From the NCBI GenBank assembly GCA_037576215.1, contig JBANDB010000005.1, positions 1,364,001-1,428,000 of the forward strand: 64,000 nt of DNA, in the 5' to 3' direction. Below, piece by piece: positions 12,640-25,181 of the stretch; position 1 is the first letter of the stretch; the number at the start of each line of letters is the position of its first letter. The translations under genes were made by a program, and so were the position numbers. The notes beneath the pieces were generated by a model. It saw only the letters and a list, made by a program, of their open reading frames with translations. It had not been told where the DNA came from and did no database searches. The stretch is from Armillaria gallica (Eukaryota; Basidiomycota; Agaricomycetes; Agaricales; Physalacriaceae).

Positions 12640-13400
12640 AGATTGTGAATATCTGTGGCCCTGTCTATGTAACGGATGATTCAGGCACTTCACAAGTCTT
12701 GGATATTGATGTACAATGTACAAACACACTCGCAACATTTTTAGATAGTGATGCATGAACTTGATACAACAATTCTGTTGAAGATTACAATGGAATCATT
12801 GAGGATGACTTGCCTACCTTTATGCAGGTCATAAATGGGCTTTTCCATTGATTCATTCATGAATCCTCACTCTATGACATGGTGCAGCACTTCAAGAGTG
12901 TTACCTATATGTTAAATAGTGGTGTTCACCAATTATTTGCTGATCTTATCCATTTTGCAAACCTAATGCTCTCTCCACCTGATGCTTATTCATTTCGGCA
13001 TCGGTTGCTTATTTCCTTGCCCATGAAAATCTGTCATGAGATTACTCATGAAGATATTACAGCTGAAGCTTCAACTGTTGATCAAATTATGCATCAAGCT
13101 TTGATTGTCAAGTGAGGTGCAAAAGCAGAACTTTACAATTCCCTGCAATACTCCCACTATGCCAAGGCTCTTTAAAATCAACCTGGGACACTGCAAACTC
13201 AGTCTAAATATTCCAGTGGGACCCGGGACTCTGTGAGCAACCACAAAAGTGACTATTCAATGAGTACCTCAAGTTCTACTATCCTCTCAAAATCTAACAT
13301 TGAGGAGATTATCAAAAACTATGCCAACACTTGGGACTCAGCGAATTCTGAAGATTCTGATGATTCAATGAGTACCTCAAGTGCCACATCTTCTTAATCA
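12640..13400 (+). pseudogene. Gag-like retrotransposon fragment
   Basis: The plus frame 12879-13115 contains a retrotransposon-type capsid pattern: a short helix-like stretch, then HQLFADLIHFANLMLSPPDAYSFRHRLLIS (split here by description, residues 19-48), then an LP.KI..EIT..DITAEAS motif. This is the common fungal gag layout 'PD.Y.F+RR+..GLP'. Upstream sequence to 12640 is open with two stops, and a Ser-rich tail continues to about 13400. No RT or LTR belonging to it is visible. It differs from the gag of both Gypsy elements and abuts Gypsy copy 1. Confidence 0.5.
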
Positions 13401-13499
13401 CATGGTGATCCCTCCAATGCCTAATTTTAATCAGGGCTTTGCAGTTGTTTTGGGAATTTGAAAAATCTGGATATTTTGTTACTGATCTCTCCATGCAGA

Positions 13500-15840
13500 T
13501 TACACCTGTGGCTGCAATCTCCAGAGGGAGGGTGTAGGAGATGTGATTTTCCTTTGGACTAGGTAGCTACATCACTTCTTGATTTCTATTTACCTACAGC
13601 TTCAGATAGCTATGTATGCGCCATTCTCAGCCTTTTTTGATCTTTACCTTTGATTTTTACCTCTATGTCACATCTTTGACCCTCTCATACTGTAGCCAAT
13701 ATATGCTGATTATGCTCTGTTCTCAGGTTTTAGACTCTCTTGAGGTAGATTTCTTACAACCACATCACAGAGGTGAACATTTGGCTCTTATTGAGTACAT
13801 TTTGAGTCTAAAAATATCTGTTCTGATAACCCACTGGAATGATATCAGCTTTCTCATTATTCTAGACTGCTACACATCTATCGGCTAGGATACATGTTTC
13901 TACTAGTCCTAGATAGCATAATGCAAGCTATGGCCACTATACAAAAAAGATATGCACCATGTACCCACATGTAATGTACCTCTCTCGGGTGTTCAGAAAT
14001 CAGGAAGCCTTTCCCTTCACCAGAGAAACCTCTCTTTGCATGAACTAGATCAAATGAGCCTTGAGCTTAGAATAGGGACAACATGACATACCAAAATGGA
14101 GAACTTCATCCCACAGATGTGAGCAGTTGGACATAGGACTTAGAATGTGATCCAAAAGCAGAATTTATGACGGTAGATATAGTTTCATGAGTATGGTTAG
14201 AATATAAAAGAGTCTAGGAATGTAAGATAAGACATACTTTTATTCATATTGGTAATTTAGTACCGCATGAGTTTTCGAGAATATATACTATGAGAGCTAA
14301 GTTGAGTCCATCTTGAAAGACAGAAATAGATATCTAGCTTCAGTGGCATATAGATTATCTAGAAGAGCAAGAAAGTTCAATTTAAACCTCATGGACATGG
14401 GAGAATAACATACAGATGGTAGATAGAGAAACTAGAATAGTGGCCATGAATGTATGCCCATCTATTACAATGTAAGATTGGTGACACTAAAAAAGAAAAA
14501 GCATACCTTGACATCACCATATCGTCATCAGTTTCTCTCCACAATGCCTTACCAGCCAAAAACAAAATATCACTAATTGAGAATCTACCAGAAGGCCAGC
14601 AATTGTGGAAGAATTTCCATGTAAGATATTGCCAAGTGAGTCCTAGCCCAAAGAGATATTTGGTGGGGATCAAAGATAATGCTGGAACCAAGGTCTGTTG
14701 TTGCAGAGGAAGAAATGCATAGATACCAATAGGAACAAGATGAAAATGGTCTAGAATACTGGACTTAGATCTTAGGGCATATTCCAAAGCAAAGAAGGTG
14801 AATTGCACACCAGAGCAGATGATACTGAACCATTCAGAAAAGTCATTGTCCATCTGAAGGTTGGCCAGAATGCAGAAGGCATGGATGAAATTTGATGATG
14901 AAGCAGCATTTGTTATGTGAGGAAGTGAGTTGAGAGATGGACATGCTGAGAGGATCATAGTTGAGCAATGTGGTGGTTACTGACAAGAGTGACATAACAC
15001 TATGCATGCTAATCAATTCATAATCAATAATTGATGATGCTGATTGCCAATATGCCAACACATGCCAACACCCATGACATGGATGGCTATGTTCCTTCCA
15101 CCTTACTCTCTCCATGTGTCACTCTCTGTTCTCCCTTTGATCACAATGCAGCAGTGCTGTAGAGTAGAATCCACCTGAGAGAAAGGATTCTCAAATAAGA
15201 ATAGCATGTCAGAGGATGTCAGAGGAACCCTTCAACACATAGGATGCCAACATGGCACATGTATTATAGCTCTTGGGATATCATCCTGATTGTATGCAGA
15301 GCTGCCTTCTCTCCTGGTCTCCCTTGCTTGCATGGAACTTCTTCTACTCTCTGGACAAACACCATGTTCCTTGTCTGGGATGAAGGTGATGTAATGTTTT
15401 GTGCATTCATGACCAAGAGTTGGAATATTACTATGATGATGGTGATTGGTACGTTCTCATCCATACATTCAATGTAATCAGTTTGTAATCAGTCACTCAC
15501 AAGTTTGCATATGAACTAAAGGAGAACAACAATTGTATGTCAGAGTGCAAGATGAATCTCTTGATGCTGTGACTAGCAACATTTGGTATCCTGCTGTGCC
15601 AAAGCATTTTTAGGCTGCCATAGTAGTCAGCTAATTTGTTGTGTGTGATGCAGTGAACAGAGATATCACCAGTGTTTTTTCTGTACATACCACCATGATG
15701 CAGTAATAACATATTCATCACACTGCAACCCTGACCTCACTGTCTGCACTTGAATTGATATAGACTGGGTGCCTATCAATTAATCACCTGATAAAGATAC
15801 CACACACTGTCTCTTATAAACTGATATCTCACAGTGTTCC
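13500..15840. other. No gene recognised
   Basis: CpG-poor sequence. A 189-codon minus-strand frame at 14389-14958 has no recognisable motif and biased, hydrophobic composition. The opposite strand has shorter frames broken by stops. I see no repeat partner elsewhere in the window. Confidence 0.3.
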
Positions 15841-15854
15841 TTCATTCTTCTCAG

Positions 15855-16168
15855 CCACCATGACCACTATCTGATTGAAGTTCATCATTGTCAGAAAGGG
15901 TGATAGGAGTGTTTTACTATTGAGGAAGGATGTATTTGACTACCAAGTCTGTGTTCTGAAGCTTATCATAACATGTATGCTGATAAGATCCAGGCATTGA
16001 CTGATAGTATAACAGGATATTTTCCAGATACACAACACCAGTCAATGGTCATCCAAACTTGTGACTTGTCCATCTGTGCTGGAAACTATGTTGACATTCC
16101 ATCCAGATTGTGGTCTACAGTTATCACCAAGATTGATAATGTCCATATAATTATTAGCACAGTGTGAG
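15855..16168 (+). pseudogene. Ubiquitin-fusion family remnant, N-terminal exons only (copy a)
   Basis: Matches exons 1-2 of the gene at 62358. The exon-1-like part (15855-15950) reads ..VLLLRKDVFDYQ, and a GT donor follows. After a 3' site (TCCAG near 15991) the frame reads SITGYFPDTQHQSMVIQ, then SICAGNYVDIPSRLW, ending at the next donor-like GTGTGAG near 16166. The family hallmark here is (V/I)QTxxLxxCxGxYVDIPxxLW. The ubiquitin-like domain and C-terminal exons are absent, so it is a partial copy. The original start codon may be the ATG near 15859, but a TGA follows soon after. Confidence 0.6.
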
Positions 16169-16639
16169 TTATATTCATTAGTTCATTTGTCGCTAACTTT
16201 TGTTAAACTATGATTAGGAATGATTGAGGCAATTAGACCATGCAACAAGATGCCTTGAATCAATCTTACTCCACTATACCTATATCCACACCACCCCACT
16301 CCTATGTCATGAATATAATCTCATTTGTCCTTCAAATATGACACAGTGAATCACCACTTTCGCCTTCATCTAGTTGTGATTTTCTATGTATAGGTGGCTT
16401 GCCAAGAGCCAAAATATAAAACACTTCAAGAAAAGCCAACTTATCTGGGTGTTTAAGTATGACTTCCACCGAGAAGCCTATGCTCATATTCAATCTGGGC
16501 CCAGTTTAGTACCAACTCTACACACAACAAATGTAGGTCCAGGTTAACTGCTGAAGTCTGACATTTAACCTTCTATCAGCACAGGGCTGTCTCTAATTGA
16601 TTAGTGTGAAGCACTCTCATGGAGTGTCTTCTTGCTTCC

Positions 16640-17005
16640 CATCTATGATGTTCACCAATACCAATGCCACAATGACACTGACATCTTCCACTGATGCTCC
16701 CAAATCGAAGTATATTATTGATTTCAAGAGAGTGCAACATGTATTCTTTCAGTGGTTGGATGTAGCTGATTATGATATGAGCATTTCAATCTTCACAGAA
16801 AGATCAATTCTGACAAAAACATAGGCTTTATTCATTACACTAAATCAGCACTTTCCAGACATTAGACTGGAATATAAGGATAATTGGGCCATTAAAACCA
16901 ATGCTTCGAATATTTGCAGTGGAATATACGTCGATATTCCAAGAGAGTTGTGAGGCAATATGGGCGCACAGATAAGCTGCATAAGGATTATAGACAAGTG
17001 TGAGT
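16640..17005 (+). pseudogene. Ubiquitin-fusion family remnant, N-terminal exons only (copy b)
   Basis: Second partial copy. An exon-1-like frame at 16645-16780 contains DAPKSKYIIDF and WLDVADYDM, comparable with [11 protein letters not shown] and QDVGQYDV at 62 kb. The exon-2-like frame from about 16828 reads LNQHFPDIRLEYK, then NICSGIYVDIPREL followed by a TGA where tryptophan is expected. Less conserved than copy a and without a ubiquitin-like part. Confidence 0.5.
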
Positions 17006-17930
17006 CTCTTCCTGTTGTTGTCCTTCTCAGACTGAAATTCTATCAGTAATCATGAATGTCAAGTGTTACACAGGTAGTAGAATATGATCCCCTTCAGTCG
17101 TCTACTGCCAATACTCATGTTTTTAGGTATACTCAATTCAGTACCAATTCATTTCCATGCTGTCTAGTGGTCTGTGAGCAGACAACAATAAGGCTCTGGT
17201 GTAAAGAGACAACACAAAGCAAATGGACCTCATACTTCAGAGGTCTAATATCTGCCATGGTGTAGGTAGGTAAGATTACATGGCACAGTCCAACAGGGCA
17301 CTCCAGAGATGTTATCAGCACAGAACAAAAAACAAGTGCACTTTGATCATGTGCCACATGCATCCCATTGACACATTCAGGGAGATATTTGATTGAGATG
17401 TGATTCGGACATGGGCAAGCTATGATGTAAAGATACTTACAGCCGACAATGAGAATCAATCATCACAGAGATATTGAAAAACATGTGCAAGGAAAGAAGA
17501 CATAGTTCTAAATGCCAACTTGACAGCAATCACATACTTGGCATCTATCTGAGGCTTGATATATGGAATACAAGACTGGTACACTCTATTTCAAATGCAT
17601 CTTTGCCTTAATACCCTGGATACCACTGTATTGCCAAATATAGATATGAATTCTTTATAAATATAATAAATATGACTATTTAGGAAAACCTTCTGGGAGT
17701 ACCACCAGGAATTTCCTGCTCTGCTAGGGAGTTCAGGATAGAAGAACCCCCTTGTGGTTTCACTGAATCTCTCAAGATTACACACTAAACCTTGTGAAAT
17801 GAGGCCCTTGAGACATATGACACATGGCCATTTTATGAATATGAATGCACCCTTTATGACATGTAACATTCAAAGTGATTCAAATGGTACAGTAGTCCTA
17901 TGATATTTTTTCCTCTGTCTCTGTGCATAA
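17006..17930. other. No gene recognised
   Basis: Short frames on both strands only; no motif, no partner repeat identified. Confidence 0.3.
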
Positions 17931-17933
17931 CTA

Positions 17934-18262
17934 TTAAAGCATAGCATGGATGGCATCCGCATCCATCCACATATTTTTGTTATTTAAAGAACCTTTGATT
18001 GAAATACACAAAAAGAATGAAAAAATAAGCTATGAGCACCATTTTTTAAGCTCTATTCAATAGTGAATGAGGTTTTATATTCAAAGCACATTCATGATTT
18101 CAGAACACAATCCAAATATAAAACCTCATTCACCATTGAATAGAGCTTAAAAAATGGTGCTCATAGCTTATTTTTTCATTCTTTTTGCATATTTCAATCA
18201 AAAGTTCTTTAAATAACAAAAATACATGGATGGATGCAAATGCCATCTGTGCTATGCCTTAA
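17934..18262. mobile_element. Fold-back MITE flanked by TTAA
   Basis: Two arms of about 150 bp are inverted copies of each other (17929-18085 and 18114-18270) around a ~28-base spacer. The outermost repeat reads TTAAAGCATAGCATGGATGG on the left and TTAAGGCATAGCACAGATGG on the right (reverse complement). TTAA at both ends is the target preference of piggyBac-type elements. No coding capacity. Confidence 0.65.
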
Positions 18263-18493
18263 TAACTATTATATAGAGGCCTAGTACATGAGCATAATAG
18301 TATGATGGTATCTAAGATGACTGAGGAAGCAGGATCAAAATAACACCTTTGTAGTCATACCTGTGTCTGAAGGGGAGTGGCTTGTGCAACTACTGCTGAG
18401 GGGAGCCAAATAGAATTTTCCACATATTTATTAAATTTTTATAACCCCCTTAGATCAGACTTAAAGTCTGCAACCTGATCTGACCCAGCCTGA

Positions 18494-20591
18494 CTAAGGC
18501 ATAGCATGGATGGATTTGAATCTGTTCTATGGATATTAGGGTACCTGACAAGTGATATCCACATCTGCAGATGTGGCCATGCATAGATATCTGTATCCAG
18601 GGCATCTGCACTGCAGATATCTATATGTATTAGCTAAGATTAAATCTTTGCTTATTTTCATGGGTATTGGTCTGTTTGCTCCATATTTTGAGACACTAAT
18701 TCTACACTATGTTTACCAGAGAGTGTCCCAATTGCAAGACAGAAAAATCAGGCAGAAATGTGGTGTTTATTTCACTTATATGTAAGCACATATGTTCATG
18801 ATACTTCATGTTGACTGTGCAAGGTTAGCTTGTATTTTACAACATTGAAAATAGTATTAGGCATAAATTTGGCTAAGCCCATCAATGATTAAGAGCCTGA
18901 AATAGCAAGAAAACATGTAAATAAAATTGACTAAATCTCTGATTGTTTTCCATGGGTCAGGAGGATCTCCAATCACAGATCAGACAGTGGAATTAAATTC
19001 AGTGACCTTGAAAACATTTGGCCACATACACAAAGCTAATCTCACCTTCCAAATGAGTGTCAGAAGAAGAAAGTGAACTTTAACAGAAAACCAACAAAAT
19101 CTCTGATCATTTTGTGTTAGAGATATTCGTGATTGCCACTCACAGGTATCTGTGGTCCATTGTTATTTAAATAACTCATGATTGAAAAATGCAAAAAGAA
19201 TGAAAAAATAACCAACTTTCACTATTTTTTAAGCTCCATTCAATGGTGAATGTAGTTTTATATTTAACTGCAATTTAGAAATCATAAATGTTCTTGAACT
19301 ATACAACCTCATGTGTCACTGAATAGAGCTCAAAAAATAGTGAAGGTTGGTTATTTTTTCATTCTTTTTGCATTTTTCAATCATGAGTTATTTAAATAAC
19401 AATGGACCACAGGTATCTGTGAGTGGCAATCGCGAATATCTCTACAAGTTTGTGTGGGACAGGGTTACCTCTGAGCACAAATTGGATGGTGAATTTGAGC
19501 TCCCTGACATCAAATTGGGTTTAAAGATGGTTATACAAGGTTAATCATCAAGTGAGTACTTCACACAGAGAGATGACCCCACAGCTCACATATCCCTGTC
19601 TCATAGGCTATAAGCAGGATACATGTCCTCTCCACCTGCAATGGCAAGGTCACAAGTGAGAGGACAATTTTCATGAGTCTTGCTATCTGCACCACATGCC
19701 TGCTCCTTACCTTCCACCTCTTGCAGGTCACAAGTGAAGTTGTACTCTCTTCACCTCCAAGGTCACAAAAAGATCGAGTATGAGGAAGTCAAGCTTATAC
19801 GAATCCCTGACTGCTGTACTCATCTTTCATCTCCTAGGTCATAATCAAGGTGGGACAGCAACTCAATCCCATAGATTGGTTATCTGGCAGTCTGTGAGCA
19901 GGAGAGGGGCTATTCTCTCTCTGCATTGTATCCTCACAGTCTTGCTAGGTATAATGCCCTGATGGTTCTCTCTGCATTGTATACTTATGGTTTTGTTAGA
20001 TGTAGTTTTACTTGCTACCCACCCTCAAATGTGTCCTGTATTTCACTATATGTTCTTATGTTCTTACATTGTGCAGACACTGTATCTAGCTTACTCATAG
20101 CTACTTCATTTGTACAACCTTCCCAGTGATCATACATGAAGCAATTACATTTTGGGCTCCCCAATGTGTGGGGAGCCTAGTTTTAGCTAATGTCTTGGGC
20201 ACTTCACACTAAACTCAAGATGATTGAACATTATAATGTCCTTATTGCATTAGTCCTGCCATCCAAACCAGTGCCAGAAAATTCAAGTAGACTTTGACAG
20301 AAAATCTAAAAAATCTTTGTTTGCTTGCCATGCACCTGGATGACTTGCAATCATAAATCGGGCTACAGATTCAGATTCCTTGATCTCAAAAACCCTAGGA
20401 TACCTATTTCACAGGTGGGAGATAAAGCAACTGTATATTTAAGCAGGACATCCATGGATATAGCTCATTGCTGAAGCTATGGCTGCATCTGGCAGATCCA
20501 GATGCCACAGATCTGAAAATACAGGCACAGCCACATCTGTGGATATTTTTTCAGATATCTGCAGATCATTCACATCTGTGCTATGTCTTAA
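18494..20591. mobile_element. Larger relative of the TTAA-type MITE
   Basis: The left end (18494) reads CTAAGGCATAGCATGGATGG and the right end (reverse complement from 20591) reads TTAAGACATAGCACAGATG, the same terminal sequence as the fold-back at 17934-18262. Interior sequence just inside both ends is rich in CAGATATCTG/TGGATAT motifs (18530-18620 and 20455-20575), forming subterminal inverted repeats. No transposase frame is visible; another fold-back (19120-19441) lies inside. Boundaries rest on the termini only. Confidence 0.45.
19120..19441. repeat. Fold-back repeat
   Basis: Arms of about 140 bp (19120-19262 and 19300-19441) are inverted copies with a short spacer. They share the block GAAAAAATA...TTTTTTAAGCTC with the fold-back at 17934-18262, so the two are related MITEs. 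The outer arm ends contain AGATATTCGTGATTGCCACT and its complement. Confidence 0.6.
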
Positions 20592-20662
20592 GCCTGACTC
20601 TGGTGGAGGGCTTTAGCAGGCTCAGAAAAAAACAAGCAATGATGTATTCATCTTTTAATGAT

Positions 20663-20888
20663 TCATTTATTGCTATTTTCATAAATGATGAGATTCTCAA
20701 AAAAAAAATTTGACACAATGTCGAAGGCCAATCTCACCCTGCACCATCTGAGTCAACTCACAAGACAACCTATAATGTCAATTATTATAACCCTTTACTC
20801 AGATGCTTTTCAGTGAGGCCCAAACAAGCCTCAAAACTTTAAAATTATTTTGTCAGAATCTCATCATTTATGAAAATAGCAATAAATA
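20663..20888. repeat. Short inverted repeat, AT-rich
   Basis: A ~34-bp sequence around 20664-20697 (ATTGCTATTTTCATAAATGA core) reappears inverted at 20855-20888, separated by about 160 bp. Likely a decayed MITE; the AT-rich surroundings carry no gene. Confidence 0.5.
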
Positions 20889-21650
20889 TATGTGAAGTAA
20901 AAGAATAATAATTTTTAATTTTATAATAATAAAAGCTCAATGATTATATATATGACTAAGCAAATCATCCACCTTGATGCATGACAAGTCACATAATGTG
21001 ACAAAGAGCTTTATCTAGCTAGATGACATGTGACTATAGTCATGGTCACAATTTTATTTACTGATTCAGTGAGGTCTAGAGGTGTTGCAGTTAAGTTTAT
21101 TTGCTTTAAATGTGATTTATTGTAGACCTGTCACATTATATCTTTCATTATCTGATCAATTTAAAACATATTTTATGCAAGTCTGATTGCTATAAGAACA
21201 TATTAGTCATGGGCTTTTGCTATCAGAACAAAGGAGTTGAAGCAAGTTCAAAATTGAGAAATACTGGAAGAATATAATGATTGCAAATTCTAGTATACAT
21301 AAAATGAATTTCAAACAATAACAAGTATATGCAGGAGTCTATGAAGATCTGCAGTATAAATGCCAATATTTAAGCACAGTCACAGATGCATGCATCTTAG
21401 TCACAATTGATATTCTTTCTATATATATATTAATATAGCAATATCAATGTATCTGAGGTCCTACTACTATATATAGTAAGAACAAATACACACATATACA
21501 CACACAGGCTATACATATAACTGGAGTGTACCAGTCTTGTATTTCATATTGATATGAGTCAGGTCACAAGATTAGATTATAAGTGCTGAGTGATGTGACT
21601 TATGGAATGTGTTTGCTATTATATCACTACTTCTTTTTCATCCCTTTCTT
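20889..21650. other. AT-rich region, no gene recognised
   Basis: High AT content with an AT dinucleotide run near 21420-21450 and a CA-rich run near 21490-21510. No coding signal. Confidence 0.35.
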
Positions 21651-21659
21651 CCCCTCATC

Positions 21660-23330
21660 CAACAGCAATAGGCATTTCTCAATCAAAGCTGGACTATGTC
21701 ATCGCCATGGACACCAAAACTACAGTTTTCATTCATAGGGTCGATGTTGTGTGGTACAACATCCATAAGTTATGGATGATTGTATACCATGCCAACATTA
21801 CATCTCATTCAGGACTTGGTTGATCACCTTTCCCACTATTTCCCAACTATCAACTTAAAGTCAATTGTTGTTCAAACAAATGAGCTGGACATCTGTGTTA
21901 GATGAGGTGTCGATATTCCACCTGAGCTGTGGCTGGAGATCAAACCTCATATCCAGAACATTACAGCTGTTTCCACACAGCTTGGCAGTAGTGGGCATTT
22001 TGTGTGAGAGAAAAGAGTGATCTGGGCTTCATCATAAACTGCAGTTTAAGGGCTTGATGACATGCTTGTAGGTGATCTATGGCCATTTCATGCATTTGAA
22101 GTTTCCAAAACACAGTTTATGATAAAGTCCAAGCTTCTTTTCATCATTCACGAAAACCCCTCTGACTGTCAAGCTGTATGCAAACAGCTGTAAAGTCGTC
22201 TCTCATACATGTTGTTTCCTTATTGATGTTAGTGCTAGCTGAAGTGCTGAAGTCCCACAAGGCCCAATTCAAAAGCTGAAAAGAGCTCCTCAATTGATGA
22301 CCCTTTATCTTCAAACATGCAACAAGGAAATAATCACTGTCTCTCCCTCACTCTGCCTCTGTTTATGGGCTGATGAATATTATACAAGAGTCCAAAGATA
22401 TACCAAGTGATAAACAATTTCTTGTGTACAACCACCAACTCCTCAACTTGAACTTCCTACTGTCTGATTACAACATTACTGATGAGGCAACAATTTCTCT
22501 TAAGGACTCAGACCCCCTGCTGGCACTCAAACCTGTCATATATTTATTTTCCCCTCTCCCGATAGATGCTCTCATCCAACTATCCCTCATCAAAGCTTGG
22601 TCATTTTCAGTTGTTTACCTGGATGCCCCAATCAGAGACTCCAAATTTAGACAGTCAATCACCTGGGACATTAAAACTCACGATGATCATACCCTGACAG
22701 ACATGGGTACTGGCATACAGGTATCCTATTTGTTCTGAAAAACCAAGTAAGTCTCTAAAGCATCTTTCTGAGCTGCCTTATTGATCCTTGTTTGAGAACA
22801 AACTTGGGTTTACCACCTTCGCTGCCAGTGTCTCCCCAAATGCTGCTGCACACTGTTCAACCATTTAATCCATTGTGTCCTGAAGTCGACAACAGGAATT
22901 CTGTCATTCTCCATGCCTCGAAAGCTGCAGTGTATCTCGACAAGGCATTGACCATTCTTGGTCTTCACATTGAAGCAAGGATGTCATTTATCACATATGT
23001 CATGATGGGTTCCATCACTTGATTTATTGTTGGCTATGTAATTAGATTCTGGCTTCCATTCATCCTGAAGCACAGTTATGTTGCTTTAAACTTCCTCCCT
23101 CAGGCTTCATATGAACATGCTGCACTGCTCAATGTTGAGCCAAAGCCAGATGTTATTATTCATGTATTCATGCTGTTCAAGAGAGTCTGCGAGGATGAGT
23201 TTGATGAGTGGGAAGGAGCACTCTCTTGGGCATCTGAGGATGTTGAACTTTGGAAAGGTATCATTGATGTGGACACTGAGGGGATGAAAGACAAAAAACT
23301 CTTCTAGTTATTGGAATGAGGTGGAATGGA
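21660..23330 (+). pseudogene. Ubiquitin-fusion family, full-length pseudogene (copy c)
   Basis: Same gene organisation as the copy at 62358. The exon-2-like part (21815-22005) has LVDHLSHYFPTIN, SIVVQTNELDICVR-stop-GVDIPPELW. A ubiquitin-like part starts near 22373 (DIPSDKQFLVYN, then LLSDYNITDEATISL), but the terminal RLRGG is lost. It continues into KPVIYLFSPLPIDAL, KAWSFSVVYLDAPI and GIQVSYLF. After an intron-like gap (donor GTAAGTCTCT near 22747) a frame from 22797 reads TNLGLPPSLPVSP and AVYLDKALTILGLHIEARMS. The last part (23035-23310) reads YVALNFLPQASYEHAAL and PDVIIHVFMLFKRV, and ends KKLF. About 370 bp of extra sequence with a small inverted repeat separates exon 2 from the ubiquitin part. 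Stops and frameshifts make it dead, but it shows the C-terminal half that the window truncates in copy d. Confidence 0.8.
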
Positions 23331-23738
23331 GGTTAAATATTGAGAATATGTTTATTACATGTGTAATTGAATTTTCATGCTGCGACGGTAGATAGTGTAA
23401 TATGTAGGGTATCGCTTATAAGCAGAAGACCCAAGTTGAGCATATTTCTGAGCCATTAAGTTATTTAATGTGGCTTGTTGCACCAGCTCTTAGTTTTTGA
23501 GTAGAATGAGCACTGGATTCTCATCTTCTCACTGCAGAAAAGGAGTGCACAGTTTGTCAATATCATAGTGGCCCAATTTTCCTCCATAATAAGAGACGAA
23601 ACACTTCTTGAGACAAAGAATCTGTATGTCTGCGAGAGAAAATATGTCAACATTCATCCCAGATACTGGTGGGGTATCAGCACCTTCATTATAATATCAG
23701 GTTAGTGCTTCATGAGTCATTTCATCATTCCCTGCTCT

Positions 23739-24436
23739 CACTGCTGGGGTCCGTGGGTGTTTTGTCCTGAAAGACTGTTAGTAAACACTGGCATGGGTTT
23801 ATGCAGATATTTCCAACAATAAACACCAGCCCAAAAAGACATGAAGAAATACTATTAGTTTTTCCAACAATTTCTATCTTTGTATTCATGCAAGTGTTTT
23901 GATCATAAAATACCTAAGTATGTACATAATGTAATTTGGTCAGTTTTTCCACTGTAAGTGATATTAGGTGTTTACTTCTTGTGTTTCCGATCGTGTTCTT
24001 TGTCCCAAAACACCCAAGCGACTACACCATGTGTTATGATGGGTGTTTCTTTAAGGTGTTTATGGCAGGAAACACCTGCAGAACAAAGGAAAGACTGGGT
24101 ATTTCCTGTCATAAACACTGCAAGAAACACCTGCCATAACACACCATGTGTTTGCTCAGGTATTTTTGGAACAAAGACCCCTTTGTAAAGACAGGTACGA
24201 AATACCTAATATCATTTATGGCAAAACACTGGCGAGTAAACATGGCATGAACAACATCATATTCTTATCTAGGTAGTTCCAGGGCAGAAACACTGAGGCA
24301 AACATGGGAAAGAAATCATCTAGTCTTTCACTATATTTTTGTTGTACGGTTTTTACACCCAAAAAGATTTAGACAAACACATGCTGGTATTTATGAGCGG
24401 TCTTTCCAGCATAAACACCGGCATGCCCCAGCAGTG
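23739..24436. mobile_element. CACTA-type (EnSpm/CMC) MITE
   Basis: 698 bp with termini CACTGCTGGGG (23739-23749) and its reverse complement (24426-24436), and a 3-bp duplication TCT on both sides (23736-23738, 24437-24439). The CACTG terminus and 3-bp target duplication fit the CACTA superfamily. Internally it is a fold-back: arms around 23950-24085 and 24092-24220 are inverted copies built on a recurring GGTGTTT/AAACACC theme. No protein. Confidence 0.7.
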
Positions 24437-24439
24437 TCT

Positions 24440-24820
24440 GAAGCTGATGGCCATCAGGATCTGACTTATATAATGAGATGATGGCGAATGACTGAGATAC
24501 CATCCTTTCAATGACTGACTGTTAAGGATATGAGTAGTCGGAGTAATGTACAAGTCAATGAATACTGAACAAGAAGGCTGATTTACCGAGAAGATATCCA
24601 TAAGCCAAGTTCCAATTACCAAGAGAGATTTCTTATTGCAATTCTCCCTTTATGTGGTAGCATTCTAAATATGAACATGATAATATAGAATTAGCTCTAC
24701 ACCAGTCAAGTATGAGCAGATGTTGATGCTTAAAATGCATTCACAGAATAAAAACCCGAGTTGCGATCCGATAACCCATCCAATAAAATCGCCCTGGGAA
24801 ATGTAGTGGTACCCCATATC
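24440..24820. repeat. Left part of array module M1 (split by Gypsy copy 2)
   Basis: Homologous to 42110-42430. Shared landmarks include GTTCCAATTACCAAGA, TTTATGTGGTAGCA and AAATCGCCCTGGGAAATGT-type blocks. The continuation of the module lies at 40003, beyond the Gypsy insertion, which matches 42440 onward. On the minus strand both copies keep a similar frame (..ISQGDF.GW..). Confidence 0.7.
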
Positions 24821-25181
24821 TGTTACAATTTTTCCATTTTCTTATCAATGGCATCTCGGCATCTCGGAACCTCAGCACAACCACGCCATTATCGAATGAC
24901 CTCAACATTTCCAACAAACCCTGGATCGAAGCCACAGAATGATAGATGGACATACATACACAAATAGCAACGGTTAAGTATATAAGTAGCGTAGCTCTCA
25001 GCCATGTACCCTAGCTTCGAGCTACATCCAATCACATGGACTTTTCTCTTCACACTTGCTGAGAGTCTACGCGTTAGAACCGCCTTGCCTTAATGAACTC
25101 CATGGCTCTATCCGCCTGCCCAAAGTGAGAGGCAGTGTCTGTTAGATGCCTTGTTTGTTATTCCTGAGTCCATCCATAACA
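24821..25181 (+). repeat. 5' LTR of Gypsy copy 2
   Basis: 361 bp, TGTTAC...CATAACA. It contains a TATA box (GTATATAAG, 24978-24986) and the PBS-complementary block AGCTTCGAGCTAC (25013-25025) about 30 nt downstream of it. Confidence 0.95.
24978..25025 (+). promoter_or_regulatory. LTR core promoter and probable transcript start
   Basis: TATATAAG at 24979-24986; the block GCTTCGAGCTAC at 25014-25025 begins about 30 nt later, where an RNA polymerase II start is expected. The same arrangement (TATA, then GTAGCTCTCA, then AGCTT-GAGCTA) is kept in the other Gypsy's LTR although the rest of the LTRs has diverged. Confidence 0.55.

Noticed and set aside
14389..14958. 189-codon minus-strand ORF
   Set aside because: No motif, odd Phe/Leu/Ser/Cys-rich composition, no partner or introns; probably a chance frame in AT-rich DNA.
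22000..22370. Extra exon between exon 2 and ubiquitin part of copy c
   Set aside because: Sequence contains a small inverted repeat (CATAAACTG/CAGTTTATG) and no counterpart in copy d, so it is more likely a MITE insertion than an exon.
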